From assembly GCF_009765905.1 (NCBI RefSeq), contig NZ_LMUO01000009.1, positions 287,941 through 351,940 on the forward strand: a DNA stretch of 64,000 nt. Reading direction: 5' to 3'. This stretch comes from Mucilaginibacter sp. L196. GTDB taxonomy: Bacteria; Bacteroidota; Bacteroidia; Sphingobacteriales; Sphingobacteriaceae. The notes beneath the pieces are model-generated. The model was not told where the DNA came from, made no database searches, and saw only the letters and a program-made list of their open reading frames with translations. Of the stretch, positions 45,601 through 53,609 are shown one piece after another (position 1 is the stretch's first letter; every line of letters starts with the position of its first letter). Both the position numbers and the translations under genes were made by a program.

Positions 45601-45953
45601 ATAATAAGGATGGAACCAAAGGTTTGGGTAATCTTGATAAAATTTCGCAACAAATGGAACAAAACGAGCGGGATCTCGTAAACAAGCATATTACCGATGA
45701 GGCATTAAAAAGACAGGAGCAGATCCAAACGCGTTTATTAGAAGCCGAAAAGGCTGAACAACAGCGTGATCAGGATCAGAAAAGAGAAAGTAATACGGGC
45801 AAGGATATGCCTCCCGGATATATTAAAGCATTGCAGGATTATCAGCAGGTCAAGGCTAAACAAACAGAGCAGATCAAAACAGAATCCCCGGCGCTTAACT
45901 TATATTACAAACAAAAAATCAACATTTACTTTGATCAAATCAATGCCAAATAG
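42627..45953 (+). CDS. DUF4175-family membrane protein with long coiled coil
   Basis: A 1108-residue protein. Two transmembrane helices (about 30-50 and 58-82) and a third near 168-186 anchor an N-terminal domain. An ectodomain of beta type follows (200-500). The C-terminal 600 residues are a Gln/Lys/Asn-rich coiled coil (repeated KQQQ, QQQAAKQMQQMADKMKQQ), unusually low in complexity. DUF4175 proteins occur in Bacteroidota and some Proteobacteria, and their function is unknown. The RsbW-like ATPase gene starts 1 base after its stop, so the two are probably co-translated. Confidence 0.9.
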   Translation: MNATENYELLISKINTFIRKYYLNNLLRGLIFLGAGLFSAYVVITLSEYFGNFNTVFRTILFYAFILLNLGLIVWLVIPSLFAWLKLSKNLTHDEAAEIIGKHFSSVNDKLLNTLQLKKQAIDDEKHRALIEASIDQKIEVLKPVSFPSAINIRENNRYLKWIITPIVVICVIALAAPSILTESTKRLIRHNEYFAPVSPFQFVVQNQALSAVQGQDFKLDLKLTGDKFPADVYIETAGNTFKLDKENISSFHYVFSNLQQNQIFRLTANGVTSAPYQIKVNLRPSLLHFDVELNYPAYLHKKNETIANAGDLTIPAGTSVNWAFHTQNATGLYFSLGDKTQLLNPAKTDVFEHSERIIKNTAYKINPLNTLVKNSDSASYRISVIADEPPTINVEEKPDSVSNKAIYFNGKIQDDHGFSSLVFYYKIGTDKNAHVFSKAIKADLNQTQSDFFYYWNLKEIGIKPGEQVTYYFEVADNDAVNGPKKVRSAEHTLNMPDAAEINKQLNTGTEAVKQKMQSAIKLAGQVERESQKLNELLLNKNNLSFDEKKQIADLMQKKKDLDDLVKQIQDENHKNEFNRQENLQQDPSITEKQKEMEKLFNNVLDPKTQQLLQNLQQLLQQDQKDATREDLSKMQSDNKSLKKELDRMLELYKKLAFDQKLDQNIKQLNQLAQQQQKLADQTKQSTATPQAAQQQQQKLSDDFQEVKKSLDELNKENEQNDRKMDFQNPEKEEKSIDQQMQQSSDDLKKNNSQKASQSQQQAAKQMQQMADKMKQQDQEGEDNQSTIDIQQLRALLKNLVNSSFEQESVMQTLKTTNTTDPNYIALAQKQQDIKDNLKTAEDSLYAISRRVPQIQSTVNKQITSINDHIDQALQNLGDRQIAEAGSNQQYSMTVMNNLALMLSEALEQLQKAKNGSGKGKSKQQTLGELAKMQQQLNQNMQKAREQMQKEGKQGQSGQKHGQGGSMSEQLARMAREQQMIRETLQQINQEDNKDGTKGLGNLDKISQQMEQNERDLVNKHITDEALKRQEQIQTRLLEAEKAEQQRDQDQKRESNTGKDMPPGYIKALQDYQQVKAKQTEQIKTESPALNLYYKQKINIYFDQINAK

Positions 45954-45954
45954 T

Positions 45955-46377
45955 ATGGAAGAGGCAAACGTTAAGGCAGCAAAACTATATACGTTACAAC
46001 TACCCTCAAAAGAGGAAAGCATAACGCAGTTAGAGTTATTGATAGAAAACTTATCTGATGCCTACAATGTCGGTGAAGATACCTTTGCCAATATGATGAC
46101 CTGCTTAAACGAAGCGTTAATTAACGCGATTAAGCACGGTAATAAAATGGACCCCGCTAAAAAAGTTATTATAAATGCCGAAGTTGATGGCAAACGTATT
46201 ATTTGGACTGTAACCGACGAAGGGTCTGGTTTCGACTATGTACATCTTGCCGATCCAACTGCGCCTGAAAATCTGGAAAGCCTTACAGGCCGCGGTGTAT
46301 TCATTATGAAACATCTTGCCGATCAGTGCATATTTAATACATCAGGTAACGAAGTTGAACTGCATTTTAAAATATAA
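45955..46377 (+). CDS. RsbW-like ATP-binding protein (anti-sigma factor/serine kinase fold)
   Basis: About 140 residues from the ATG at 45955; another ATG at 45943 would overlap the upstream stop codon. The GHKL fold is clear: N box MTCLNEALINAIKHGNKMD, G1 box VTDEGSGFDY and G2 box TGRGVFIMKHL. The family phosphorylates or sequesters regulators, classically sigma factors and anti-anti-sigma factors; no such partner is adjacent. It sits between DUF4175 and ybeY in a tight cluster (1-base gap, then a TAATG overlap). Confidence 0.88.
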   Translation: MEEANVKAAKLYTLQLPSKEESITQLELLIENLSDAYNVGEDTFANMMTCLNEALINAIKHGNKMDPAKKVIINAEVDGKRIIWTVTDEGSGFDYVHLADPTAPENLESLTGRGVFIMKHLADQCIFNTSGNEVELHFKI

Positions 46378-46808
46378 TGCCTACTATTAGTTTTTTTGAA
46401 GAAGACATCAGCTTCACGCTAAAAGATAAAGCTAAGGTAAGGCAATGGATAACTGATACCATTATTGCCGAAGGCTTCAAGCTAAAAGAGCTTAATTATA
46501 TTTTTTGTTCCGACGCTTACTTGCTGGAAATCAATCGGCAATATCTAGATCATGATACTTATACCGATATTGTAACCTTCGACAACTCTGAGGAAGAAGG
46601 CAAGATTGTAAGTGATATTTTTATTTCGATAGAGCGCATCCGCGAAAACGCGGCAAAGTTTAATGTTACTGAAACCATCGAGCTTCACCGTGTAATAATT
46701 CACGGCGCATTGCATTTGTTAGGCTATAAGGATAAATCACCTGCCGACAAGCAAAAAATGACACAAAAAGAGGATTTCTATTTAAATAAGCGGGTTTTTA
46801 TTAGCTAA
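46377..46808 (+). CDS. ybeY: Endoribonuclease YbeY
   Basis: A 143-residue protein of the UPF0054 family, which matures 16S rRNA and assists ribosome quality control. It has YLDHDTYTDIVTFDNSEEEG and the zinc motif region HRVIIHGALHLLGYKDK. The usual third His of H-G-x-L-H-L-x-G-Y-D-H is replaced by Lys-Asp-Lys, a variation I believe is common in Bacteroidota. Its start overlaps the stop of the upstream gene (TAATG). Confidence 0.93.
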   Translation: MPTISFFEEDISFTLKDKAKVRQWITDTIIAEGFKLKELNYIFCSDAYLLEINRQYLDHDTYTDIVTFDNSEEEGKIVSDIFISIERIRENAAKFNVTETIELHRVIIHGALHLLGYKDKSPADKQKMTQKEDFYLNKRVFIS

Positions 46809-46844
46809 TTTTATCTGATAAATCTCTCAAAACGCATTATTATC

Positions 46845-47357
46845 ATGAAAACATTAGCATTCATTTTCGCTTTTATGTTTATTAGCAGCAGCAGCGAATT
46901 GTATACCTTCAAATTAAAAGATATTGACGGACAGAACTTTTCTTTAGCCCAATATAAAGGCAAAAAGATTTTGATCGTAAATACTGCCTCAAAATGTGGT
47001 TATACCCCACAATATGCTGAATTGCAAAAACTTGCCGATACTTACAAAGACAAAGTTGTAGTTGTAGGTTTCCCCGCAAATAACTTTGCCAACCAGGATC
47101 CGGGTACAAATTCAGAAATTAAGACCTTTTGCCAAAAACGTTTTGGTGTTACTTTCCCGCTTAGCGAAAAAGTAAGTGTTAAGGGTGACGATATCACCCC
47201 GCTATTTAAATATTTAACCGAAGCACCAAACCCTGATTTTACAGGCGAAATAAAATGGAACTTTGAAAAATTCCTGATTGACGAGAACGGCAAATTAATC
47301 CACCGTTTCCGCTCACCCGTAACCCCAATGTCTCCTGAACTTACAAAATATTTATAA
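46845..47357 (+). CDS. Glutathione peroxidase-family peroxidase
   Basis: A 170-residue thiol peroxidase. The catalytic Cys51 lies in NTASKCGYTPQYAEL, with the Gln and Trp of the tetrad in FPANNFANQDPG and KWNFEKFLID. A hydrophobic N-terminus (MKTLAFIFAFMFISSS) suggests export or membrane attachment. Members of this group in bacteria generally use thioredoxin rather than glutathione. It is followed by its own terminator. Confidence 0.93.
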   Translation: MKTLAFIFAFMFISSSSELYTFKLKDIDGQNFSLAQYKGKKILIVNTASKCGYTPQYAELQKLADTYKDKVVVVGFPANNFANQDPGTNSEIKTFCQKRFGVTFPLSEKVSVKGDDITPLFKYLTEAPNPDFTGEIKWNFEKFLIDENGKLIHRFRSPVTPMSPELTKYL

Positions 47358-47388
47358 GCAGGTTTAAAATATCAGGCTGAGAGGCCAG

Positions 47389-47417
47389 AAAGCGATGAGC
47401 ATATCATCGCTTTTTTA
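47389..47417 (+). terminator. Intrinsic terminator after the glutathione peroxidase gene
   Basis: Aaagcgatga (47389-47398) pairs perfectly with tcatcgcttt (47404-47413) and runs into T6. Confidence 0.85.
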
Positions 47418-47491
47418 TTGCCTTATTTTTAGATAGAAATGATAACAATTGTTTTCCTTTGATTGTTGATGTATTATTAAATATAAAACCT

Positions 47492-48457
47492 ATGAAAGCA
47501 GCAGTATATATCCCAGGCCAAACGCCTAAATATTTAGATTTTGCAGACCCTATCCCACAAAACGAAAATCAAGTAGTGATCACAGTTAAAGCGGCTGCGG
47601 TTAAAAATCTGGATAAAGGCATAGTTAGCGGTCATCACTATTCAAGTGGCGGCAGCACAGAACCTAAAGTAGCTGGCGTGGATGGGGTAGGTATATTGGA
47701 TGATGGTATACGAGTTTATGGTTTTGGTGTATCTGGTATGATAGCTGAAAAGGCGTTAATCGATAAAAACAGAATAGTTAAACTCCCGGATGGAATAGAT
47801 GATATAACTGCAGCTGCATTACCAAATGCTGTGATGGGAGCAGGAGCGGCACTTCATTTCAGGGCTAATGTAAAAAAAGGCGATGTGGTGTTAATTAATG
47901 GCGCTACCGGCGTTACCGGATTAGTCGCGGTACAAATAGCCAAACATTACGGTGCGAAAAACGTGATCGTTACCGGTAGAAATGCAGATGCTTTAAACCA
48001 TTTGCTTACCATGGGAGCAGATGAAGCGATCTCGCTTAAACAGGAGGACGAACTGATTATAAATAAGATTAAAGAAATTCATAAAATCACGCCGATAGAC
48101 TCAGTGGTGGATTATGTATGGGGACATCCTGCCGAGTTAGTTCTTTCTGCATTAGGAGGCACCGGTGGTACAACTCACAAAGTAAAATATGTTACTGTGG
48201 GTGGTATGGCAGGCGATAAAATCCAATTATCATCCGGAACATTAAGAAGCTCTGATATTGAAATCTCAGGCTCAGGGCTTGGTAGTTTAGATGTCGATGC
48301 CATGAATAAACTTTTTACTGAGCTGTTGCCTGATATGCTGCAATTAGCGGCTGATGGAAAGCTTAAGATCGATACAGAAACGGCCAACCTAAAAGACATT
48401 GAAGCCGTATGGCACAAAGAAATACCCGGCGGTAAACGATTGGTAATCGTGATTTAA
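47492..48457 (+). CDS. Zinc-independent alcohol dehydrogenase / quinone oxidoreductase-like protein
   Basis: A 321-residue MDR-superfamily enzyme starting at the ATG at 47492 (MKAAVYIPGQ); a TTG 33 bases upstream is in frame but less plausible. The cofactor-binding motif is VLINGATGVTGLVAVQIAKHYGAKNVIVTGR. The structural-zinc Cys residues and catalytic Cys-His of alcohol dehydrogenase are absent, as in NADPH-quinone oxidoreductases. It is transcribed alone and is followed by a bidirectional terminator. The substrate is unknown. Confidence 0.9.
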   Translation: MKAAVYIPGQTPKYLDFADPIPQNENQVVITVKAAAVKNLDKGIVSGHHYSSGGSTEPKVAGVDGVGILDDGIRVYGFGVSGMIAEKALIDKNRIVKLPDGIDDITAAALPNAVMGAGAALHFRANVKKGDVVLINGATGVTGLVAVQIAKHYGAKNVIVTGRNADALNHLLTMGADEAISLKQEDELIINKIKEIHKITPIDSVVDYVWGHPAELVLSALGGTGGTTHKVKYVTVGGMAGDKIQLSSGTLRSSDIEISGSGLGSLDVDAMNKLFTELLPDMLQLAADGKLKIDTETANLKDIEAVWHKEIPGGKRLVIVI

Positions 48458-48480
48458 AAATCCCATCTATAAGTAAGATA

Positions 48481-48519
48481 ACAAGAAAGCCATGCAGAAA
48501 CTCTACATGGCTTTCTTGT
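48481..48519. terminator. Bidirectional terminator between the oxidoreductase and catalase genes
   Basis: Acaagaaagccatg (48481-48494) and catggctttcttgt (48506-48519) are exact reverse complements with an 11-base loop, at a convergent junction. Confidence 0.85.
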
Positions 48520-48543
48520 TATAATCAAACGTATAAGCAGTAT

Positions 48544-50043
48544 TTAAATCGTTTGTGGCATTTGCTTCATAGTTTCATTCAGGTCTAATTCTAAACCTTT
48601 AGCTATAGCCATTCCAAGGCCCATATCAGCTCTGAACCAGTGGCATAGTTGCCTGTTAACAATAATGTCGCGTTTTGGTCCGTCAATACCTTTCATTGAA
48701 CCGGTGATGTTAGCAATCAAATCATGCTTTTGGTCTTCGCTCATTAAACGGTACAGGTCACCAGGTTGAGTATAATGGTCGTTTTCACCTTCTGCGTTAC
48801 GATCATACCAATCGGCTTTAGTATTACCTAAATCCCATGCTGGTTCTTTATATGAGTGATCGGCTTCTATATCGTCAAAGCTATTAGGAAAATAGTTTGG
48901 CTTGTTGCCATGGTTGCCATCAACCCTCATCTGGCCGTCGCGCTGGTAGTTATTAACTTCAAACGGACAACGGTTTACAGGTATCTGCTCGTAGTTGACA
49001 CCTAAACGATATCGGTGTGCATCAGGATAGGATAAAATGCGGCCTTGTAGCATCTTATCAGGTGAATAACCAACGCCATCAACTACGTGTGCTGGCGCAA
49101 AGGCAGCTTGCTCAACATGGGCAAAGTAGTTGTCAGGATTTGCATTTAATTCTAATGTGCCCACATCAATCAATGGGTAATCGCCATGTGGCCAAACTTT
49201 AGTTAAATCAAATGGATTGATATGGTAAGTTTTAGCATCCGCTTCGGGCATTACCTGTATTTTTAGGCTCCATTTAGGGAAATCGCCATTATCAATAGAA
49301 GTTAATAGATCATGCTGTGCGAAATCAGGTGCTTTACCCCGCATTTCGGCGGCTTCTGCATCTGTAAAGTTTTTAATACCCTGTCGCGTTTTAAAGTGGA
49401 ACTTCACCCAAAATCTTTCATTATGCGCATTGATCATAGAGAAAGTATGGCTTCCGAAGCCATCCATATGGCGATAACCGTATGGTGTTCCCCTGTCTGA
49501 CATCAGGATAGTTACCTGGTGTAAGCTTTCCGGGTTTAGCGACCAGAAATCCCACATCATGGTAGCGCTTTTACTGTTGGTATAAGGATCGCGTTTTTGG
49601 GTATGGATAAAATCACCGAATTTTTTGGGGTCTTTTATAAAAAATACCGGGGTGTTGTTACCAACCAGGTCCCAGTTACCTTCTTCAGTATAAAATTTAA
49701 CCGCGAAACCACGAGGGTCGCGTTCTGTATCTGCCGAGCCTTTCTCGCCACCTACGGTCGAGAAACGAAGGAAAACCTTTGTTTCTTTACCTATGGTGTT
49801 AAATAGCTTAGCCCTGGTGTATTTTGATATATCGTGTGTTACTGTAAAAGTACCATATGCGCCCGATCCTTTAGCGTGTACCACCCTTTCAGGTATACGT
49901 TCACGGTTAAAGTGAGCCATTTTTTCGTGTAAAATGAAATCCTGTAACAGAATTGGTCCGCGAGGGCCGACGGTCATGGAATTTTCATTCTCCGCATACG
50001 GTATACCTGATGCCGTAGTTAGTTTTTTCTTATTGTTCTCCAT
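48544..50043 (-). CDS. katA: Catalase
   Basis: A 499-residue monofunctional haem catalase of the small-subunit clade. The start is the ATG at 50043 ([10 protein letters not shown]); an in-frame GTG 11 codons upstream is unlikely. The active-site His56 is in [12 protein letters not shown], the Asn pair in [16 protein letters not shown], and the haem-ligand Tyr in [14 protein letters not shown]. It removes hydrogen peroxide. Divergent from oxyR with an OxyR-type site in between, so peroxide induction is expected. Confidence 0.96.
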   Translation of the reverse strand: MENNKKKLTTASGIPYAENENSMTVGPRGPILLQDFILHEKMAHFNRERIPERVVHAKGSGAYGTFTVTHDISKYTRAKLFNTIGKETKVFLRFSTVGGEKGSADTERDPRGFAVKFYTEEGNWDLVGNNTPVFFIKDPKKFGDFIHTQKRDPYTNSKSATMMWDFWSLNPESLHQVTILMSDRGTPYGYRHMDGFGSHTFSMINAHNERFWVKFHFKTRQGIKNFTDAEAAEMRGKAPDFAQHDLLTSIDNGDFPKWSLKIQVMPEADAKTYHINPFDLTKVWPHGDYPLIDVGTLELNANPDNYFAHVEQAAFAPAHVVDGVGYSPDKMLQGRILSYPDAHRYRLGVNYEQIPVNRCPFEVNNYQRDGQMRVDGNHGNKPNYFPNSFDDIEADHSYKEPAWDLGNTKADWYDRNAEGENDHYTQPGDLYRLMSEDQKHDLIANITGSMKGIDGPKRDIIVNRQLCHWFRADMGLGMAIAKGLELDLNETMKQMPQTI

Positions 50044-50066
50044 AAATGTTTCGGTATTTGTATAAA

Positions 50067-50074
50067 CAAATTTC
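50067..50074 (-). promoter_or_regulatory. Candidate katA -7 element
   Basis: On the minus strand the sequence GAAATTTG is one base off TAnnTTTG, 23 bases before the katA ATG. The OxyR-type palindrome begins 44 bases upstream of it, comparable to the spacing upstream of ahpC (42). Confidence 0.45.
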
Positions 50075-50109
50075 ACTATAAATATTCAATAGAAAAAATC
50101 AATAATTAC

Positions 50110-50117
50110 TATATTTG
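50110..50117 (+). promoter_or_regulatory. oxyR -7 promoter element
   Basis: TATATTTG is a full match to TAnnTTTG. It ends one base before the OxyR-type palindrome, so the start of transcription (about 50123) lies within that site. The leader to the ATG at 50136 is only about a dozen bases. Confidence 0.6.
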
Positions 50118-50134
50118 TATAGATTTTATCTATA
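50118..50134. promoter_or_regulatory. OxyR-type operator between katA and oxyR
   Basis: TATAGATTTTATCTATA. Its core ATAG-ATTTTAT-CTAT fits the classical OxyR half-site ATAGnTnnnAnCTAT. A CTAT six bases upstream (50109-50112) and ATAG at 50089-50092 could form part of an extended site. The identical 17-mer is at 63979-63995 before ahpC. Confidence 0.75.
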
Positions 50135-50135
50135 T

Positions 50136-51071
50136 ATGACCATTGTACAACTTGAATATATTGTAGCTGTTGATACTTATCGGAGCTTTGTATTGGCAGC
50201 CGAGAAATGTTTTGTTACACAACCCACTTTAAGCATGCAAGTGCAGAAGCTGGAAGACACGCTTGGCGTAAAGCTTTTTGACCGCAGCAAACAACCCGTA
50301 TCGCCCACAGAGATTGGTATTGATATTATCGCGCAAGCACGCACACTGCTTGCCGAAAGCGAAAAGATCAAAGAAATTATAACCGACAGACAGAAAGAAT
50401 TATCAGGTGAATTGAAGGTGGCCATCATTCCAACGGTATCGCCATACATCTTACCCAAGATATTGCGCGGCTTCGTCGAAAAATATCCCCAGGTAAAATT
50501 GATCGTTTGGGAACAAACCACAGAGCAGATCATCTTGCAGTTAAAAAACGGTACGATTGATTGTGGTATCCTATCAACCCCATTACATGAGGGTAATTTG
50601 AAAGAGATCCCCGTTTTTTATGAAAATTTTGTGGCTTATGTATCTAAGAATAGTAAGCTATCCAAAAAGAAAAACATATGCCCCGAAGATATTGATATGG
50701 AGGAGATATGGGTACTAAACGAAGGCCACTGCATGCGCGAACAAGTGTTAAACATTTGCCAACGACGTAAAGCAACAAAAGGATTTCAGCATTTTGAATA
50801 TAATACCGGGAGCGTTGAAACACTCAAGCGCATGGTTGATCAAAACAACGGTGCCACTATACTCCCTGAACTAGCTTTATCTGATCTTACTGACAAGCAA
50901 TTGGATAAGGTCCGCTACTTCCGTTCACCCGAACCGGCCCGGGAAGTAAGCATTGTTGTGCAGCACAATTTTTTGAAAAGAAGAATGGTTGATGCCCTTA
51001 GAAATGAGATATTAGAGCTCATACCCAAACGAATGCGGACTAAAAAGAAAAAAGAAGTTATTGATATATAG
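50136..51071 (+). CDS. oxyR: LysR-type peroxide sensor OxyR
   Basis: A 311-residue LysR-family activator starting at the ATG at 50136 (MTIVQLEYIVAVDTYRSF). The helix-turn-helix lies at residues 1-65 (AAEKCFVTQPTLSMQVQKLEDTLGVKLFDR). The redox pair is at Cys199 and Cys208 in GHCMREQVLNIC, the same spacing and even numbering as in Escherichia coli OxyR. Peroxide should oxidise these to a disulfide and switch the protein to activation of katA and ahpC. It is divergent from katA with a shared operator. Confidence 0.96.
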   Translation: MTIVQLEYIVAVDTYRSFVLAAEKCFVTQPTLSMQVQKLEDTLGVKLFDRSKQPVSPTEIGIDIIAQARTLLAESEKIKEIITDRQKELSGELKVAIIPTVSPYILPKILRGFVEKYPQVKLIVWEQTTEQIILQLKNGTIDCGILSTPLHEGNLKEIPVFYENFVAYVSKNSKLSKKKNICPEDIDMEEIWVLNEGHCMREQVLNICQRRKATKGFQHFEYNTGSVETLKRMVDQNNGATILPELALSDLTDKQLDKVRYFRSPEPAREVSIVVQHNFLKRRMVDALRNEILELIPKRMRTKKKKEVIDI

Positions 51072-51121
51072 CCGCTTGCAATCTTATTTATAATAATTCT
51101 AAACAATCCCAATTCTGTGCA

Positions 51122-51129
51122 TATATTTG
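51122..51129 (+). promoter_or_regulatory. Candidate -7 element of the siderophore operon
   Basis: TATATTTG (TAnnTTTG), 29 bases before the ATG of the TonB siderophore receptor. No clear Fur-type palindrome or -33 box was recognised. Confidence 0.45.
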
Positions 51130-51157
51130 CCTAATTTTTAATTAGTCTTAATAAGAT

Positions 51158-53608
51158 ATGCGTATCAAACTTCCTTACAAAACACTCTGTTTTCTACTGT
51201 TATTCACAATAACTATTTTCAATTATAATTGGTCATCGGCACAAACAAATAAAGGTACTATTACGGGATCTGTAATTACCGGTAACAATAAACCGGCAGA
51301 GAATGTATCAGTAGCTATAAAAGGCACCAACTACGGCACCAAAACTAACGAAGAAGGCAAATTTAAGTTAAAGGTACATGCCGGATCTTATACCTTAGTC
51401 TTCACCCATGTTGGCGCGAAATCGCAGGAGCTACCAGTTACGATAAAGGCAGATGAGCTTACACAAATACCTGAAGTAACTATAAGTATTACAGGCAGCA
51501 CCCTACAACAGGTTACCATCAATGCTAATAAGGCAAACAAATTCGCTATAAAAAAGAGCGATTATGTTAACAAGATGCCGTTGGATAACATTGAAAACTC
51601 ACAGGTTTACACTACTGTAAGTAAAGAATTAATACAGGAGCAAGGCTTGTTCACAGCTGATGCTGCTGTTCAAAACGTTCCGGGCTTAACCCAGTTATGG
51701 AGCCCTACCGGGCGTGCCGGCGATGGCGGTTCTTACTTTACATTGAGAGGTTTCTCGGTTCAAACATCACTCAGAAATGGCCTATCTGGCAATGTCACCA
51801 GCTCAATAGATGCTGCTAACCTTGAATCGCTTGAGGTTATAAAAGGCCCTGAAGGCGCTTTATACGGTAGCAGCTTAGTATCATTTGGCGGTTTAATTAA
51901 TCGCGTTACTAAAAAACCTTTTGATACCGAAGGCGGTGAAATTGCTTATTCTACAGGCAGCTACGGTTTAAACCGTGTAAGTGTTGATTATAATACGCCG
52001 ATTGATACCGCTAAAAAAGCATTATTACGTATCAACTCAGCATATACCAACAGCGGTAGTTTCCAGGATAATGGTAAAAGCAACAGCTTCGTGTTCGACC
52101 CAAGCTTTAGCTATAAAGTAAACGACCGCTTAACATTATCATTTGATGTGGAGATAAGCCATAGCGCAGCACCAACCCCATCCATATATTATTTTAATAC
52201 AACAGTTGCCCAATTAGGTGTTAGTAACGCAAATGATTTAAATATAGGTTACAGAAAATCATACCAGGGCGGTGATCTGATCACAACATCAAATGTTGCG
52301 AACTTCTTTGCACAAGCCGATTATAAAATGTCGGATAACTGGAGATCGCAAACTAACATTAGTTCAACCAGTAATAGTTCAAGCGGCTATGGCCCATTCT
52401 TTTACCTGTTACCAGGAAATAATTCTATAGCGCGCGACGTTTGGAGTGTTAGCGGTGGCGGTAGTACCTTACAAATACAACAAAACTTTGTAGGCGATTT
52501 TAAAATAGGAAATTTGAGAAATAGGCTGGTAGCCGGTGTTGATTTCCTGAACCAAAGCGAAGACATTAAATATGTAAACCCTAATAATGGTAGTGATTCT
52601 TTTGATGTAATTAATACCCAAGGAGCTATACCTAATTATTATAATTTTAACAAAAGTAAAGTAGATTCTTTATTCCAAAAATTCCCGATAACTACGTCTA
52701 CCAGTCATACCAATACCTATACTTATAGTGCGTATGTATCAGATGTATTGAATATAACCGACAACCTATTGGCTATGGCAAGTTTGAGGATTGATAATTA
52801 CGATTCACAAGCAATTATTGACCCTACAACAGGTATTGCCCCAACTAAGGCGTTTAATCAAACTACCTTATCACCAAAATTTGGTTTGGTTTACAAATTA
52901 TTTAACAACCAGGTTTCGTTATTCGGTAATTATACCAATGGATTCATCAATCCCGGAAGTGGATTCGTACACACACCTAATACCGCCAATGGCTTAACGC
53001 CAACTTTATTTAAAACAGAGCAAGCAAACCAAATTGAAGGTGGTATTAAAGCAAATGCTTTTAATGGCAGACTAAGCGGTACTGTTAGTTACTATGATAT
53101 TAGTGTAAGTAACGAAGTAATAGGCGACCCTCAATATGCTAACGCATCAATACAAAATGGCACACAAAAAAGTAAAGGCATTGAAGTGCAGCTTACCGCT
53201 AATCCTTTCAACGGGTTTAATATTTTAGCGGGCTTTTCACATAACAATAGTTTAATGACTAACGCTTCATCATACAACAATGGCCTTAGGCCAGAAACAG
53301 CTGGCCCGCCAAATTCAGCTAATTTATGGATGAGCTATACTATTGCAAATGGTGGAGCAAGAGGCCTTGGTATTGGTTTCGGCGGAAACTACGCTAGCAA
53401 TAACTATGTAATAAATGATACTTATACCGGTAAGTTTTACCTGCCATCATACACTATTTTAAACACCGGCGTATTTTATAACAAAGAAAGATACCGCCTG
53501 TCGCTTAATGTAAATAACCTTGCAAACAAGGAGTATTATATCGGTTATACAACGGTAGACCCGCAAATGTTAAGGCAAGTAATAGGAAGCGTTGCATTCA
53601 AATTCTAA
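51158..53608 (+). CDS. TonB-dependent siderophore receptor
   Basis: An 816-residue outer-membrane receptor. A signal peptide (1-29) leads to a CarboxypepD_reg-like domain (33-115, GTITGSVITGNNKPAENVSVAI), a plug with AVQNVPGLTQLW, YFTLRGFSVQTSLRNGLSG and LESLEVIKGPEGALYGSS, and a barrel ending in VIGSVAFKF. The LRGF and IKGPE signatures are those of FhuE/FpvA-type siderophore receptors. Co-transcribed with a PepSY protein that begins 1 base after the stop. The ferric substrate is not deducible. Confidence 0.94.
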   Translation: MRIKLPYKTLCFLLLFTITIFNYNWSSAQTNKGTITGSVITGNNKPAENVSVAIKGTNYGTKTNEEGKFKLKVHAGSYTLVFTHVGAKSQELPVTIKADELTQIPEVTISITGSTLQQVTINANKANKFAIKKSDYVNKMPLDNIENSQVYTTVSKELIQEQGLFTADAAVQNVPGLTQLWSPTGRAGDGGSYFTLRGFSVQTSLRNGLSGNVTSSIDAANLESLEVIKGPEGALYGSSLVSFGGLINRVTKKPFDTEGGEIAYSTGSYGLNRVSVDYNTPIDTAKKALLRINSAYTNSGSFQDNGKSNSFVFDPSFSYKVNDRLTLSFDVEISHSAAPTPSIYYFNTTVAQLGVSNANDLNIGYRKSYQGGDLITTSNVANFFAQADYKMSDNWRSQTNISSTSNSSSGYGPFFYLLPGNNSIARDVWSVSGGGSTLQIQQNFVGDFKIGNLRNRLVAGVDFLNQSEDIKYVNPNNGSDSFDVINTQGAIPNYYNFNKSKVDSLFQKFPITTSTSHTNTYTYSAYVSDVLNITDNLLAMASLRIDNYDSQAIIDPTTGIAPTKAFNQTTLSPKFGLVYKLFNNQVSLFGNYTNGFINPGSGFVHTPNTANGLTPTLFKTEQANQIEGGIKANAFNGRLSGTVSYYDISVSNEVIGDPQYANASIQNGTQKSKGIEVQLTANPFNGFNILAGFSHNNSLMTNASSYNNGLRPETAGPPNSANLWMSYTIANGGARGLGIGFGGNYASNNYVINDTYTGKFYLPSYTILNTGVFYNKERYRLSLNVNNLANKEYYIGYTTVDPQMLRQVIGSVAFKF

Positions 53609-53609
53609 C

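Noticed and set aside
45766..45954. Upstream extension of the RsbW-like gene to 45766
   Set aside because: It would overlap DUF4175 by almost 190 bases with an unlike, basic, low-complexity sequence; the ATG at 45955 (or 45943) fits the conserved start of the domain.
47459..47491. TTG start for the oxidoreductase
   Set aside because: The MKAAVYIPGQ start at 47492 is the standard beginning of MDR-family enzymes.
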